From positions 372,001-436,000 of the forward strand of contig NZ_JAVRIA010000002.1 in NCBI RefSeq assembly GCF_031846265.1: a DNA stretch of 64,000 bases, written 5' to 3'. The position numbers and the translations under genes were made by a program. The DNA comes from Microcosmobacter mediterraneus (lineage in GTDB: Bacteria; Bacteroidota; Bacteroidia; Flavobacteriales; Flavobacteriaceae). The notes beneath the pieces are model-generated. The model was given only the letters and a program-made list of their open reading frames with translations, was not told the DNA's origin and ran no database searches. Each line of letters begins with the position of its first letter. The stretch's first letter is position 1. Shown here piece by piece: positions 16,687-25,628 of the stretch.

Positions 16687-18690
16687 ATGTCAGAAACGAA
16701 ATCTCTAAACTTTATAGAGCAAATTATTGAAGAGGATTTAGCGAATGGACTTGATAAAAACAAGCTTCGTTTTAGATTTCCTCCTGAGCCCAATGGTTAT
16801 TTACATATTGGTCATACAAAAGCTATTGGTATTAGTTTTGGATTGGGTGAAAAATATAACGCTCCTGTTAATTTAAGATTCGATGACACCAATCCTGCCA
16901 AAGAAGAACAAGAGTATGTCGATGCTATCAAACGCGATATTAAATGGTTAGGCTATCGCTGGGAAAATGAACTCTATTCCTCTGACTATTTTCATAAACT
17001 ATATGATTGGGCAATTCAGCTTATTAAAGATGGTAAAGCTTATGTAGATTCTCAAACTTCTGAAGCTATGGCAGAGCAGAAAGGGACACCAACTCAAGTT
17101 GGAACCAATAGTCCTTATCGAACTAGAAGCATTAAAGAGAATTTAGACTTATTTACCAGGATGAAGAATGGTGAGTTTGAAGCTGGAACTCATGTACTAC
17201 GCGCAAAAATAGATATGGAAGATCCCAACATGTTAATGCGCGATCCTATTATGTATAGAATATTATATGCACACCATCATAGAACAGGAGATGAGTGGTG
17301 TATTTACCCTATGTACGATTGGACGCATGGCGAGAGCGACTATATAGAACAAATTTCTCATAGTTTATGCTCATTAGAATTTAAGCCACACAGAAAGCTC
17401 TATAATTGGTTTAGAGACCACGTTTACGAGTACGACAAAGATAAACTGTCTTTACCACCAAAGCAACGGGAATTTGCACGCTTAAACCTTAGTTATACTA
17501 TCATGAGTAAGCGTAAATTATTACGTTTGGTTAATGATGGTATTGTAACGGGTTGGGATGACCCAAGAATGCCAACAATTTCAGGTTTAAGAAGGCGAGG
17601 TTATACACCTAAAGCTATTAGAAAATTTGTGGAAACTGTTGGTGTGGCTAAGCGTGAAAATGTTATTGATGTTTCGCTTTTAGAGTTTTGTATACGAGAA
17701 GATTTAAACAAAACTACCAATAGAGTTATGGCTGTTTTAGACCCTGTTAAAGTAGTTATTACAAATTATCCTGAAGACAAAGAAGAGTGGTTAGATGCTG
17801 AAAACAACCCAGAGAATGAAGATGCAGGTTTTAGAAAAACACCTTTTTCAAGAGAGATTTATATAGAAAAACAAGATTTCAAAGAAGAAGCAAGTAATAA
17901 GTTTTTTAGACTAAAATTAGGAGGTGAGGTGCGCTTGAAGAATGCGTATATTATTAAAGCAAATGATGTCGTAAAAGAAGATAATGGCAACATTACCGAA
18001 ATTCACTGCACCTATGATACAGATACCTCTAAAAAAGTAAAAGGAACGCTGCATTGGGTTTCTATTAAGCATGCAATAACTGCCGAGATTAGAGAGTATG
18101 ATCGCCTATTTATTGATGAAGCACCAGACAGTCATGGCGAGAAAGATTTTATGGAGTTTATAAACCCTAATTCTCTTAAAGTAAGACAAGCATTTTTGGA
18201 ACCTAGTTTAAATAATGTAAAACCTGGTGAGCGGTTTCAATTTCAACGCTTAGGTTATTTTAATGTAGATAATGACTCCACAACAGACAAGTTAGTGTTT
18301 AATAAAACAGTTGGTTTACGAGATACTTGGGCAAAGCAGAAGCCTAAGCAGAATCAAAACCAACAAAAAAATCAGCAACAAACGCAACGCAAACCTATAG
18401 ATATTATTAAGCAATTAGGAAAAAAATACACCAATTACCCAGAAGAGAAACAGCAAAAAGTAAAAGCAGAAATACAAGAGCTTGCCGAAAAGATATCTTA
18501 TGAAGATTTAGAACCTTTATTTGCTACCGCAGCAAAAAAGTCAGGTACTCGGATTGCTACAATGATCTCGTTAAAAGTAATGCTTAAAAATGGCTTAGAG
18601 AGAAATACCACAATAGATGATTTTATAGAAAAGGCCAAAGACGATAAAAATGAATTGTTAGTAGTAGAAGCTAATACGATCTTAAAATAA
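16687..18690 (+). CDS. glnS: Glutaminyl-tRNA synthetase with C-terminal extension
   Basis: A 667-residue class I synthetase charging tRNA-Gln. The HIGH motif is at about 40-43 (GYLHIGHTKA), the KMSKS-like motif at about 273-277 (MSKRK), and the DDTNP substrate loop is present. The catalytic core and the two anticodon-binding beta barrels end near residue 550, the size of E. coli GlnRS. A Gln/Lys-rich linker (about 551-577) then leads to a helical domain of about 90 residues that I cannot assign with confidence. The start ATG gives the canonical N-terminus. The next gene begins one base after the stop. Confidence 0.95.
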   Translation: MSETKSLNFIEQIIEEDLANGLDKNKLRFRFPPEPNGYLHIGHTKAIGISFGLGEKYNAPVNLRFDDTNPAKEEQEYVDAIKRDIKWLGYRWENELYSSDYFHKLYDWAIQLIKDGKAYVDSQTSEAMAEQKGTPTQVGTNSPYRTRSIKENLDLFTRMKNGEFEAGTHVLRAKIDMEDPNMLMRDPIMYRILYAHHHRTGDEWCIYPMYDWTHGESDYIEQISHSLCSLEFKPHRKLYNWFRDHVYEYDKDKLSLPPKQREFARLNLSYTIMSKRKLLRLVNDGIVTGWDDPRMPTISGLRRRGYTPKAIRKFVETVGVAKRENVIDVSLLEFCIREDLNKTTNRVMAVLDPVKVVITNYPEDKEEWLDAENNPENEDAGFRKTPFSREIYIEKQDFKEEASNKFFRLKLGGEVRLKNAYIIKANDVVKEDNGNITEIHCTYDTDTSKKVKGTLHWVSIKHAITAEIREYDRLFIDEAPDSHGEKDFMEFINPNSLKVRQAFLEPSLNNVKPGERFQFQRLGYFNVDNDSTTDKLVFNKTVGLRDTWAKQKPKQNQNQQKNQQQTQRKPIDIIKQLGKKYTNYPEEKQQKVKAEIQELAEKISYEDLEPLFATAAKKSGTRIATMISLKVMLKNGLERNTTIDDFIEKAKDDKNELLVVEANTILK

Positions 18691-18691
18691 G

Positions 18692-19465
18692 ATGACCTTA
18701 AACCACTCAAATAAAAAGAAGCTTATCACTTTTAATAGAATTGGTAAGCTTTTTTTTGTTTTCGCTTTATTGGTTTTCGCTTACAGTTACAGTCCTTATA
18801 AACTAGAATTTTTAGGACATTATGATAAAATTTGGGCTCATAGAACAAATGATTCGGGTCGTTTAAACTCAGCATTAAATTATTATCCAGGTGTAGAGGT
18901 AGATTTAACGTATAATGAAATTGACGATTACTTAGACGTTAATCATCCTTATCAAACCTCAGTAGGTTTAACATTCAAAGATTTAATTAACTCAATAAAA
19001 AGCCCTTTAAATTTAAAGGGCTTGTGGCTAGATTTAAAAAACTTAAGCGAAACAAATCAAGACATAATTCTTAAAAAAATAACGAGCGCACTGAAGCAAA
19101 AAGACATAGATCATGGTGTTGTTTTAATTGAAAGCCCAAACCCAAGTTTACTACAAAAATTTTCAGATGCTGGTTTTAAGGTAAGCTATTATTTACCTAA
19201 AGAATTATATAAAAAAACAGATTCTGAATTATTAAGTGAGATATCCAAAATAACTGAAATGCTCAAGAATTTCCCAGAATTACCGATATCAACAAGCCAT
19301 GATGATTATGAGATTATTCATAAACATTTCCCTAAAAAAGACAAATATATTTGGGCTTTAGTGTGGACGCTAAACCTAGACTATTTTGAAGTAAAACGTG
19401 TATTAAACGATCCCAAAGTAAGAGTGGTTTTGGTTAATTATAAAACGCTTAAAGGCAATAGGTAA
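18692..19465 (+). CDS. Membrane-anchored GDPD/PI-PLC-like protein
   Basis: A 257-residue protein with one N-terminal transmembrane helix (about residues 17-36) and an extracytoplasmic domain. IWAHRTNDSG, then GVEVDLTYNE and YLDVNHP, mirror the HR / ExD / DxxH catalytic pattern of glycerophosphodiester phosphodiesterase-type TIM barrels; LWLDLKNL matches the next strand. The family assignment is by motif, not by search. Tight linkage to glnS (one-base gap) and to the EptA-like gene (one-base gap) puts it in one operon and suggests a role in phospholipid headgroup or lipid A metabolism. Confidence 0.6.
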   Translation: MTLNHSNKKKLITFNRIGKLFFVFALLVFAYSYSPYKLEFLGHYDKIWAHRTNDSGRLNSALNYYPGVEVDLTYNEIDDYLDVNHPYQTSVGLTFKDLINSIKSPLNLKGLWLDLKNLSETNQDIILKKITSALKQKDIDHGVVLIESPNPSLLQKFSDAGFKVSYYLPKELYKKTDSELLSEISKITEMLKNFPELPISTSHDDYEIIHKHFPKKDKYIWALVWTLNLDYFEVKRVLNDPKVRVVLVNYKTLKGNR

Positions 19466-19466
19466 G

Positions 19467-20993
19467 ATGTTTAAGGTTACAAGATTCCATATTCTATTAA
19501 ATACCATAGTTGCTTTATGTATTACATTAGCATCTTACATTCACGTACCTTTAAATTCTACAGAGGGCAGATTAATGTATTTTTTTCATTTACTAATTAC
19601 GCAAGCTAGTTTTGCTGGTGTTCTTTATTTATTAACGTTAAATAGACTTGTCTTTAAAATTATTTTCTCATCACTTTTCTTACTATTAGGCTTTATTGCA
19701 TTTTGGGTATACACCATTAATATTTCTATATCACAAGCTTTAATTGAGGCCACACTAACCAGCAAGAGCTATATCATTAAAGACCTATTTAGCCTGCAAT
19801 TAATAATTGTTATTATTGTAATGATTTTGGTCTTGTGGTTTATTTTAAGACAGTATAAAAGTATTCAACCAACAAAAGGAATAAAATTATTTTTACCTCT
19901 TAGTTTAGTTTTAATTACACTGTTCTTTTATGCTGACTATAAGCGAACAAACAGCTTTAGATCTAAGTTACCTTATGCTTTGTTTTACGCCATTGGAGAA
20001 CACTTTACTAAAGACGACACTAAATTAAAACAGACACCTAAAATTGTTGATGAAGAAAAGCTCAATAACTTAAAAATTGTTTTAGTTTTAGGTGAATCTT
20101 TAAGGGCTGATCACCTTTCATTAAATGGTTATCCAAGAGAAACTACACCAATGTTATCTAAAAGAAATAATGTTATAAGCTTTAATAACGTTTTTACTAA
20201 TAAGGGCAATACAGCGTTAAGTTTACCATGCATTTTAACAGATCAAAGTATATATTCAGAGGATAAGGATTCCTTACAATCTATTTTTAGTGTTTATAAC
20301 GCTTTGGATGTGCCAACATTTTGGATTGGAAATCAGTTGTTAGAGACATCATACAAATCTATAGTAGAAACTAATGAATCTGTTGAAATTATAGATAAAC
20401 TAAAATCTTACTGGAACATCAATAAAAAGCAAGATTTACAATTATTACCATCATTTAAAGACAAAATAAGAACTAATAGCAAAGGTCTTTTTACGCTCCA
20501 TATGATTGGTAGCCATTGGTGGTATGAAGATAAATACACTGAAAATTTTAGAAAGTTTAAGCCTATTATTGAAGGTAAGTACATTCCCTCTCTTGAAAAA
20601 CAAGAGATTATAAATTCTTATGACAATACCATTCTATATCTAGATAATTTTCTTAATGAAGTGATATCAACATTAGAGAAAGATAGCGCGCCAACGGTTA
20701 TGATATACATATCAGATCATGGAGAATCTTTAGGAGAAAATGGTAGATGGTTGCATTCTCACAGCGAAGGCTTAACCAAACCAGGTATGATTGTTTGGTA
20801 TTCTGAAAAATTTAAAACCAGGTTTCCTAACAAGACATCATCTTTGATAAAGAATAAAAATAAAGAATTATCCACTGATATTATTTTTCACAGCTTAATC
20901 GACCTCAGCCAAACAAAAACCTTAGATTTTGATTTAAGTAAAAGCATCTTTTTTAATGGTTATGAGTTAAAAAAAGAAAACCCTGAACAGTAA
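19467..20993 (+). CDS. EptA-type phosphoethanolamine transferase (sulfatase fold)
   Basis: The 508-residue protein has about five N-terminal transmembrane helices (to about residue 165) and a periplasmic alkaline-phosphatase-like domain. VLVLGESLRADHLSLNGYPRETTP carries the first metal Glu. GNTALSLPC holds the nucleophilic Thr at about 249, and YISDHGESLGENG with the later LHSH gives the remaining zinc ligands. Such enzymes move phosphoethanolamine from phosphatidylethanolamine to lipid A or glycans. With the GDPD-like partner it may form a small envelope-modification operon; the acceptor is unknown. Confidence 0.85.
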   Translation: MFKVTRFHILLNTIVALCITLASYIHVPLNSTEGRLMYFFHLLITQASFAGVLYLLTLNRLVFKIIFSSLFLLLGFIAFWVYTINISISQALIEATLTSKSYIIKDLFSLQLIIVIIVMILVLWFILRQYKSIQPTKGIKLFLPLSLVLITLFFYADYKRTNSFRSKLPYALFYAIGEHFTKDDTKLKQTPKIVDEEKLNNLKIVLVLGESLRADHLSLNGYPRETTPMLSKRNNVISFNNVFTNKGNTALSLPCILTDQSIYSEDKDSLQSIFSVYNALDVPTFWIGNQLLETSYKSIVETNESVEIIDKLKSYWNINKKQDLQLLPSFKDKIRTNSKGLFTLHMIGSHWWYEDKYTENFRKFKPIIEGKYIPSLEKQEIINSYDNTILYLDNFLNEVISTLEKDSAPTVMIYISDHGESLGENGRWLHSHSEGLTKPGMIVWYSEKFKTRFPNKTSSLIKNKNKELSTDIIFHSLIDLSQTKTLDFDLSKSIFFNGYELKKENPEQ

Positions 20994-21010
20994 TGTTCAA
21001 GGTCTTTTTT
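20980..21010 (+). terminator. Terminator overlapping the end of the EptA-like gene
   Basis: ACCCTGAAC (20980-20988) pairs with GTTCAAGGT (20995-21003) with one G-U pair, followed by TTTTTT. The stop codon (20991-20993) lies in the loop, so the hairpin uses the last codons of the gene. Confidence 0.75.
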
Positions 21011-21027
21011 AATATTAGCCATTTAAT

Positions 21028-21963
21028 TTATTCTTCAGCCCTTTTCTTATTAAGCTTAGCTTGTTTCATAGCCTCACCAATTTCATTACTCGCTGCAAAA
21101 CTAGCCACCATATCATTTAACATGTTACTTCCAGCTTGCGGAGAATTAGGTAATAAAATTAAGTTGCTATTGGTTTCACCACCAATGGCCTGGAGTGTAT
21201 CGTAGTGTTGCGTAACAACAATTAGAGCAGACGCTTCTTGGGAGTTAATGCCAACCTTATTAAGCACCTCTACAGATTCTTCTAAACCTCTTGCAATTTC
21301 GCGACGTTGATCTGCAATACCCTGACCTTGTAAGCGCTTGCTTTCTGCTTCAGCTTTTGCTTTTTCAACAATTAGGATACGTGCAGCATCACCTTCAAAT
21401 TGTGCAGCAATTTTCTCACGTTCTGAGGCATTAATCCTGTTCATCGCCTCCTTAACTTGAGCATCAGGATCAATATCAGTAACTAAAGTTTTTATAATAT
21501 CGTAACCATACTCTATCATAGCGTCGTTAAGTTCAGATTTTACAGCAATGGCTATATCATCTTTACGTACAAATACGTCATCGAGCTTCATTTTTGGAAC
21601 CTCAGCACGCACCACATCAAACACGTAAGATGTAATTTGGTCATGAGGATAATCTAATTTATAAAACGCTTCATAGACCTTATCCTTTATTACTTTATAC
21701 TGTACGGAAACTTTTAAGCGTACAAATACATCATCTAAGGTTTTAGTTTCAATAATAACATCTAATTGCTGAATTTTTAAACTTAATCGACCAGCAATAC
21801 GCTCAACTAAAGGTATTTTAAAACGAAGGCCAGCGTGGCTAATTCTAGAGAATTTCCCAAAATTCTCAATAATAGCAGCTGTTTGTTGTTTTACGGTAAA
21901 AAAAGTAGCAATAGCTATAACGATTCCAAAAAATAAAATTGGGATAAAAATAAACTCTTCCAT
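21028..21963 (-). CDS. SPFH/band 7 domain protein (stomatin-like)
   Basis: The 311-residue protein has one N-terminal transmembrane segment (about residues 4-21). An SPFH/prohibitin domain (about 22-190) has the typical start TVKQQTAAIIENFGKFSRISHAGLRFKIP. A coiled-coil helical tail rich in Ala, Glu and Lys (about 190-250) includes KAKAEAESKRLQGQGIADQRREIARGLEES. The proteins oligomerise in membrane microdomains, often with an NfeD-type partner, but none is adjacent here. It stands alone on the minus strand, convergent with the EptA-like gene. Confidence 0.9.
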   Translation of the reverse strand: MEEFIFIPILFFGIVIAIATFFTVKQQTAAIIENFGKFSRISHAGLRFKIPLVERIAGRLSLKIQQLDVIIETKTLDDVFVRLKVSVQYKVIKDKVYEAFYKLDYPHDQITSYVFDVVRAEVPKMKLDDVFVRKDDIAIAVKSELNDAMIEYGYDIIKTLVTDIDPDAQVKEAMNRINASEREKIAAQFEGDAARILIVEKAKAEAESKRLQGQGIADQRREIARGLEESVEVLNKVGINSQEASALIVVTQHYDTLQAIGGETNSNLILLPNSPQAGSNMLNDMVASFAASNEIGEAMKQAKLNKKRAEE

Positions 21964-22037
21964 AACAGTCTTTTTAATGATTAGAAAAATAAAGGAATAC
22001 TAAATTAAGTTATATTTACAGAACAAGTAAGATATAT

Positions 22038-22721
22038 ATGAAATTTAAGTATCGTATACTATTAGTAGCACTTTGTACATGTTTTGTTACAAAAATTGAT
22101 GCACAACACCGAAGGTACAAGATACAGAATGGTATTGGCATCACAGGAGCCTTAACACAATATAACCTGGTAACAGATAATTTTAATACCAAAAAAGGCA
22201 ATGGTTGGCTTATTGGAGCCTCCGCAACCGTGGATCTTCCAAATAAGTGGTATAATATGAGTTATATTATACAGTTGGCTGAGAACAAGCTTGGTATTGA
22301 AACTGGCGCAACAGGTTTAGCTACTAATGATGAATTTTCAGAATATAAGTTGTTCACAGCTCAAATAGCGTTATTAGGCCATATTAAGCTGTTAAACACC
22401 AACCTTATGATTGATGCCGGACCAATGTTACAGTATAATAGTGATCTTGAGTTAAAAGATGATGACCAAAGTAACTATATAATTAGTGGTTACAATAATC
22501 TTATAGCGAGCGATATTGAGGACATATCAAACTTCAATGTTAATGGTGTCATTGGTTTATCTGCAGGTTTTGATAATTTTAAAATCAAAGCGCATTATAT
22601 CTATGGTTTTTTAAATACACTAGAAAAGCTCAATGATCAAAACTTAGACACAACAGGAGGAAACACAACCTTTAAAGGCAACCAAAGCATGATTGTGATT
22701 GGTGCTATGTTTTTGTTTTAA
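22038..22721 (+). CDS. Outer membrane beta-barrel protein, PorT-like
   Basis: A 227-residue protein with a signal peptide (ending about DAQ, residue 23). Alternating short amphipathic strands follow: GIGITGALTQYNL, WLIGASATVDLP, FTAQIALLGHIKL, LMIDAGPMLQYN, VIGLSAGF, IKAHYIYGF. The C-terminus MIVIGAMFLF ends in the aromatic residue expected for BAM-assembled barrels. This fits the small eight-stranded PorT/OMP_b-brl families of Bacteroidota. The function is unknown. The stop overlaps the convergent gltX stop by 4 bp. Confidence 0.7.
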   Translation: MKFKYRILLVALCTCFVTKIDAQHRRYKIQNGIGITGALTQYNLVTDNFNTKKGNGWLIGASATVDLPNKWYNMSYIIQLAENKLGIETGATGLATNDEFSEYKLFTAQIALLGHIKLLNTNLMIDAGPMLQYNSDLELKDDDQSNYIISGYNNLIASDIEDISNFNVNGVIGLSAGFDNFKIKAHYIYGFLNTLEKLNDQNLDTTGGNTTFKGNQSMIVIGAMFLF

Positions 22722-24232
22722 ATAGCCTCAATTAAGTTCTGAACACGTTTTATACTTTCAGCTTTACCAATCATAAACATAATATCAAATACATCAGGAC
22801 CTTGTAGAGCGCCAACTAAGGCTAAACGCAAAGGCATCATTACTTTTCCAAAACCAATGTCTTTAGAAGTGATCCACCCTTTTACTGTATTTTGAAGAGC
22901 GTCTTTAGAAGAATCGTTAGCACCTTGCAAAACATCTATAAGCTCAAGCATTAGCTCTTTTGTGCCTACTTTTATAGCTTTTTTAGAAGCTTTCTCGTCA
23001 TATACTGTTGGTGATTTAAAGAAAAAATGACTAAGATTCCAAAAGTCAGAAATAAATGTGGCGCGTTCTTTTATTAATTTCACAACCAGCTCTACGTAAT
23101 TGTCATCAATATCTGATAAGTTAGGGTTTGCATTTTTAAAAGCGTGAGCCAAATCCTTATTAGATTGCTTTTGCATATAATGATGGTTAAACCATTTGGT
23201 TTTATCAGGATCAAAACGCGCTCCTGCTTTATTAACTTTCAACAAGTCGAAAGCCGAAATCAATTCTTCAAGACTAAAAATCTCTTGTTCAGTCCCAGGA
23301 TTCCATCCCAAAAACGCTAAGAAATTCAGCACAGCTTCTGTAAAGTATCCTTCTTCTTTGTAACCCATAGACGTTTCACCTTCAGCATTTATCCATTCTA
23401 ATGGAAAGACTGGAATACCTAATTTTGAAGCATGTCGTTTACTTAATTTCCCTTTTCCTGTCGGATTCATAATTAAAGGCAAATGCGCAAACTGTGGCGC
23501 TTGCCAACTAAAAGCACTGTATAGTTGATGGTGTAAAGCTAATGAAGGCAACCACTCTTCGCCTCGTATAACATGAGAAATTTCCATGAGGTGGTCATCC
23601 ACTATGTTAGCAAGGTGATAGGTAGGCATACCATCACTTTTAAACAGCACTTTATCATCAAGCACATTAGTGTCAATAGAAATATCACCGCGTATAATGT
23701 CTTTTAGATGTAGTGTTTCATCTTGAGGCGATTTAAAACGCATCACATAATCCTCACCAGCATCTATTTTTGCTTTGGTTTCTGCTTCAGACAACACTAA
23801 GGAATTAACTAAACGCCCTTTTTCACGATTATGCCAATTGTAAATAAAGGTTTTTCCTTTAGCTTCATGATCTTTTCGGTGTGCATCTAATTGCTCAGAA
23901 GTATCAAAGGCATAATAAGCCTTTCCTTCTGTGATGAGCTGATCAGCATATTGCTTGTATAAATGTTTACGCTCACTCTGTCTGTAGGGACCAAAATCTC
24001 CACCTTTATTAGGGCTTTCGTCAAAAGGAATGTCTAGCCAATTCATGGCATTTACAATATAGTCTTCAGCACCTTCTACAAATCTCTTCTGATCAGTATC
24101 TTCTACACGAAGCACAAACGTTCCTCCATGCTTTTTAGCAAATAAGTAGTTGAATAAAGCGGTCCTTACACCACCAATATGTAAAGGGCCTGTTGGACTT
24201 GGCGCAAAGCGCACACGTACTGTTTTAGACAT
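22718..24232 (-). CDS. gltX: Glutamyl-tRNA synthetase
   Basis: A 504-residue discriminating-type class I GluRS. FAPSPTGPLHIGGVRTALFNYLFA contains the HIGH-type motif (about 18-21), and KLSKRHA (about 261-267) is the KMSKS-type loop. The C-terminal anticodon-binding helical domain runs from about 330 to the end. The ATG start gives the standard MSKTVRVRFAPSPTG N-terminus. With glnS in the same window and separate enzymes for Glu and Gln, direct Gln-tRNA charging is expected. It lies downstream of alkB on the same strand but is separated by a repeat-containing spacer. Confidence 0.96.
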   Translation of the reverse strand: MSKTVRVRFAPSPTGPLHIGGVRTALFNYLFAKKHGGTFVLRVEDTDQKRFVEGAEDYIVNAMNWLDIPFDESPNKGGDFGPYRQSERKHLYKQYADQLITEGKAYYAFDTSEQLDAHRKDHEAKGKTFIYNWHNREKGRLVNSLVLSEAETKAKIDAGEDYVMRFKSPQDETLHLKDIIRGDISIDTNVLDDKVLFKSDGMPTYHLANIVDDHLMEISHVIRGEEWLPSLALHHQLYSAFSWQAPQFAHLPLIMNPTGKGKLSKRHASKLGIPVFPLEWINAEGETSMGYKEEGYFTEAVLNFLAFLGWNPGTEQEIFSLEELISAFDLLKVNKAGARFDPDKTKWFNHHYMQKQSNKDLAHAFKNANPNLSDIDDNYVELVVKLIKERATFISDFWNLSHFFFKSPTVYDEKASKKAIKVGTKELMLELIDVLQGANDSSKDALQNTVKGWITSKDIGFGKVMMPLRLALVGALQGPDVFDIMFMIGKAESIKRVQNLIEAI

Positions 24233-24253
24233 AGTTGATAAACTCTCAAGGGT

Positions 24254-24282
24254 TTGTTATCCTGAACTTGTTTCAGAATCTA
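24254..24282. repeat. Short dispersed palindrome (TCCTGAA/TTCAGAA type)
   Basis: ATCCTGAA-CTTGT-TTCAGAAT at 24259-24279, preceded by TTGTT and followed by CTAAA. It is the same family as the elements at 14195, 29544 and 31979. Confidence 0.65.
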
Positions 24283-24302
24283 AATATAGTGTAAAGATAG
24301 TT

Positions 24303-24390
24303 TGATAACACTCAAGATACAAGACTTAAAAACCAAGAATCAAAACTTAGACTTAGGAGTCTTAAGTTAAAAAGTCAAGAATTTTGATTC
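24303..24390. repeat. Imperfect long hairpin between alkB and gltX
   Basis: GAATCAAAA (24337-24345) pairs with TTTTGATTC (24382-24390). Inside, ACTTAGACT and AGTCTTAAGT also pair imperfectly. Upstream are degenerate CAAGATAC / CAAGACTT / CAAGAATC words. It could be an intergenic repeat or a 3' structure for alkB on the minus strand; no clear T tract is present. Confidence 0.5.
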
Positions 24391-24396
24391 GTGATC

Positions 24397-25440
24397 CTAA
24401 GAAGTAATCATTTTCTTTGGAACACGCTTATTCATAATACTAAACCAAAGCGGAGGAAGCAAAGACATAACCATTGAGGTTGGATAACCATAAGGCATTT
24501 GCGGACTATCTTCATGACAATCTAATACTTGATATTTTTTAGACGATTTAAAATGATGATCGCTGTGTCTGGTAAGCTCATATAATACTATTCTGCCAAT
24601 AATATGATTAGAATTCCACGAGTGTATTTCTCTAACACGCTCGTAACGACCAGATTTTGTTTTTAAGCGTAATAAGCCATAATGCTCAATATAATTAACT
24701 GTTTCTAAAAGCAAGAAACCAACAACTCCAGCCAAGAAAGCGAATAATAATCCTGTTACACCAAATATTAATAACACAGCCAACAAATAAGTCAGCTGAA
24801 TGAGGCTATACCAAAGCATGTCATTATTTTTAGAGAAAAAAGGGAGGTTATAGTCTCTTAATAGACGCTTTTGTATGTTCCAAGCGCTAATATATTGTCT
24901 TACAGAAGAGGTTAGCCAAAAGGAATAAACCGACTGATTATATCGTGCTGTTGCAGGATCTTCTTTGGTTGCAGCATGTAAATGGTGGCCAAAGTTATGT
25001 TCAATATAAAAATGCATGTAATGAGATGGCAGGAGTAAAGCTTTACCAATAAAACGCTCTTTAGAAGCCTGACGATGACCTAACTCATGAGCTACATTAA
25101 TTCCGTTAACACCAAGTACAATACCTACAGATAACACCAAACCAATAAACTCATAAGTTGCTAAAGGAGTTGTTGTCACTTCAATAAGACTATAAACAAG
25201 AAGCCCAAAAACTATAGGTAGGTTTAGGTACAAAAGCCAATCGAACACTTTCTTTTTTAAGTTGCTTTGTACTTCATCATCATTAAGGTTATAGGTATCA
25301 GTTTTAAAGATCAACTCTAAAATTGGCAGGAAAACAAAAGCAAAAATTACAGTAGAATAGGACCAATAGCCTTTTAAATAAACGCTAAAGAATGCAACCA
25401 AAGGAATTGAGAAAGCAGCAAGGTATTTTAAATCTTTCAT
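24397..25440 (-). CDS. alkB: Alkane 1-monooxygenase (AlkB-type membrane di-iron hydroxylase)
   Basis: A 347-residue integral membrane protein with about six transmembrane helices. The AlkB histidine boxes are all present: HELGH, EHNFGHHLHA, the NYIEHYGL signature, and RHSDHH near the C-terminus. Together they bind the two irons used with rubredoxin for terminal hydroxylation of n-alkanes. No rubredoxin or reductase gene is nearby, so electron partners must be encoded elsewhere. It is somewhat shorter than Pseudomonas AlkB (about 400). Substrate length cannot be judged. It is a single gene between housekeeping genes, common in marine flavobacteria. Confidence 0.88.
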   Translation of the reverse strand: MKDLKYLAAFSIPLVAFFSVYLKGYWSYSTVIFAFVFLPILELIFKTDTYNLNDDEVQSNLKKKVFDWLLYLNLPIVFGLLVYSLIEVTTTPLATYEFIGLVLSVGIVLGVNGINVAHELGHRQASKERFIGKALLLPSHYMHFYIEHNFGHHLHAATKEDPATARYNQSVYSFWLTSSVRQYISAWNIQKRLLRDYNLPFFSKNNDMLWYSLIQLTYLLAVLLIFGVTGLLFAFLAGVVGFLLLETVNYIEHYGLLRLKTKSGRYERVREIHSWNSNHIIGRIVLYELTRHSDHHFKSSKKYQVLDCHEDSPQMPYGYPTSMVMSLLPPLWFSIMNKRVPKKMITS

Positions 25441-25628
25441 AGATAAAAGTTGGGTCTTTTAGCTAAAAACTAGGTGTATTTCGCTCGGATTATCTAATTT
25501 TTAACAGAATTGCTCGAAATTAACAGAATCTTACCAAAGTTAGCTAATTGTTGAATAAAATAAAATTGTAGATTAGTAAGTTGTTAATAATACTAGATTT
25601 AGCCTCAATCATGTAATGAACAAAAACC

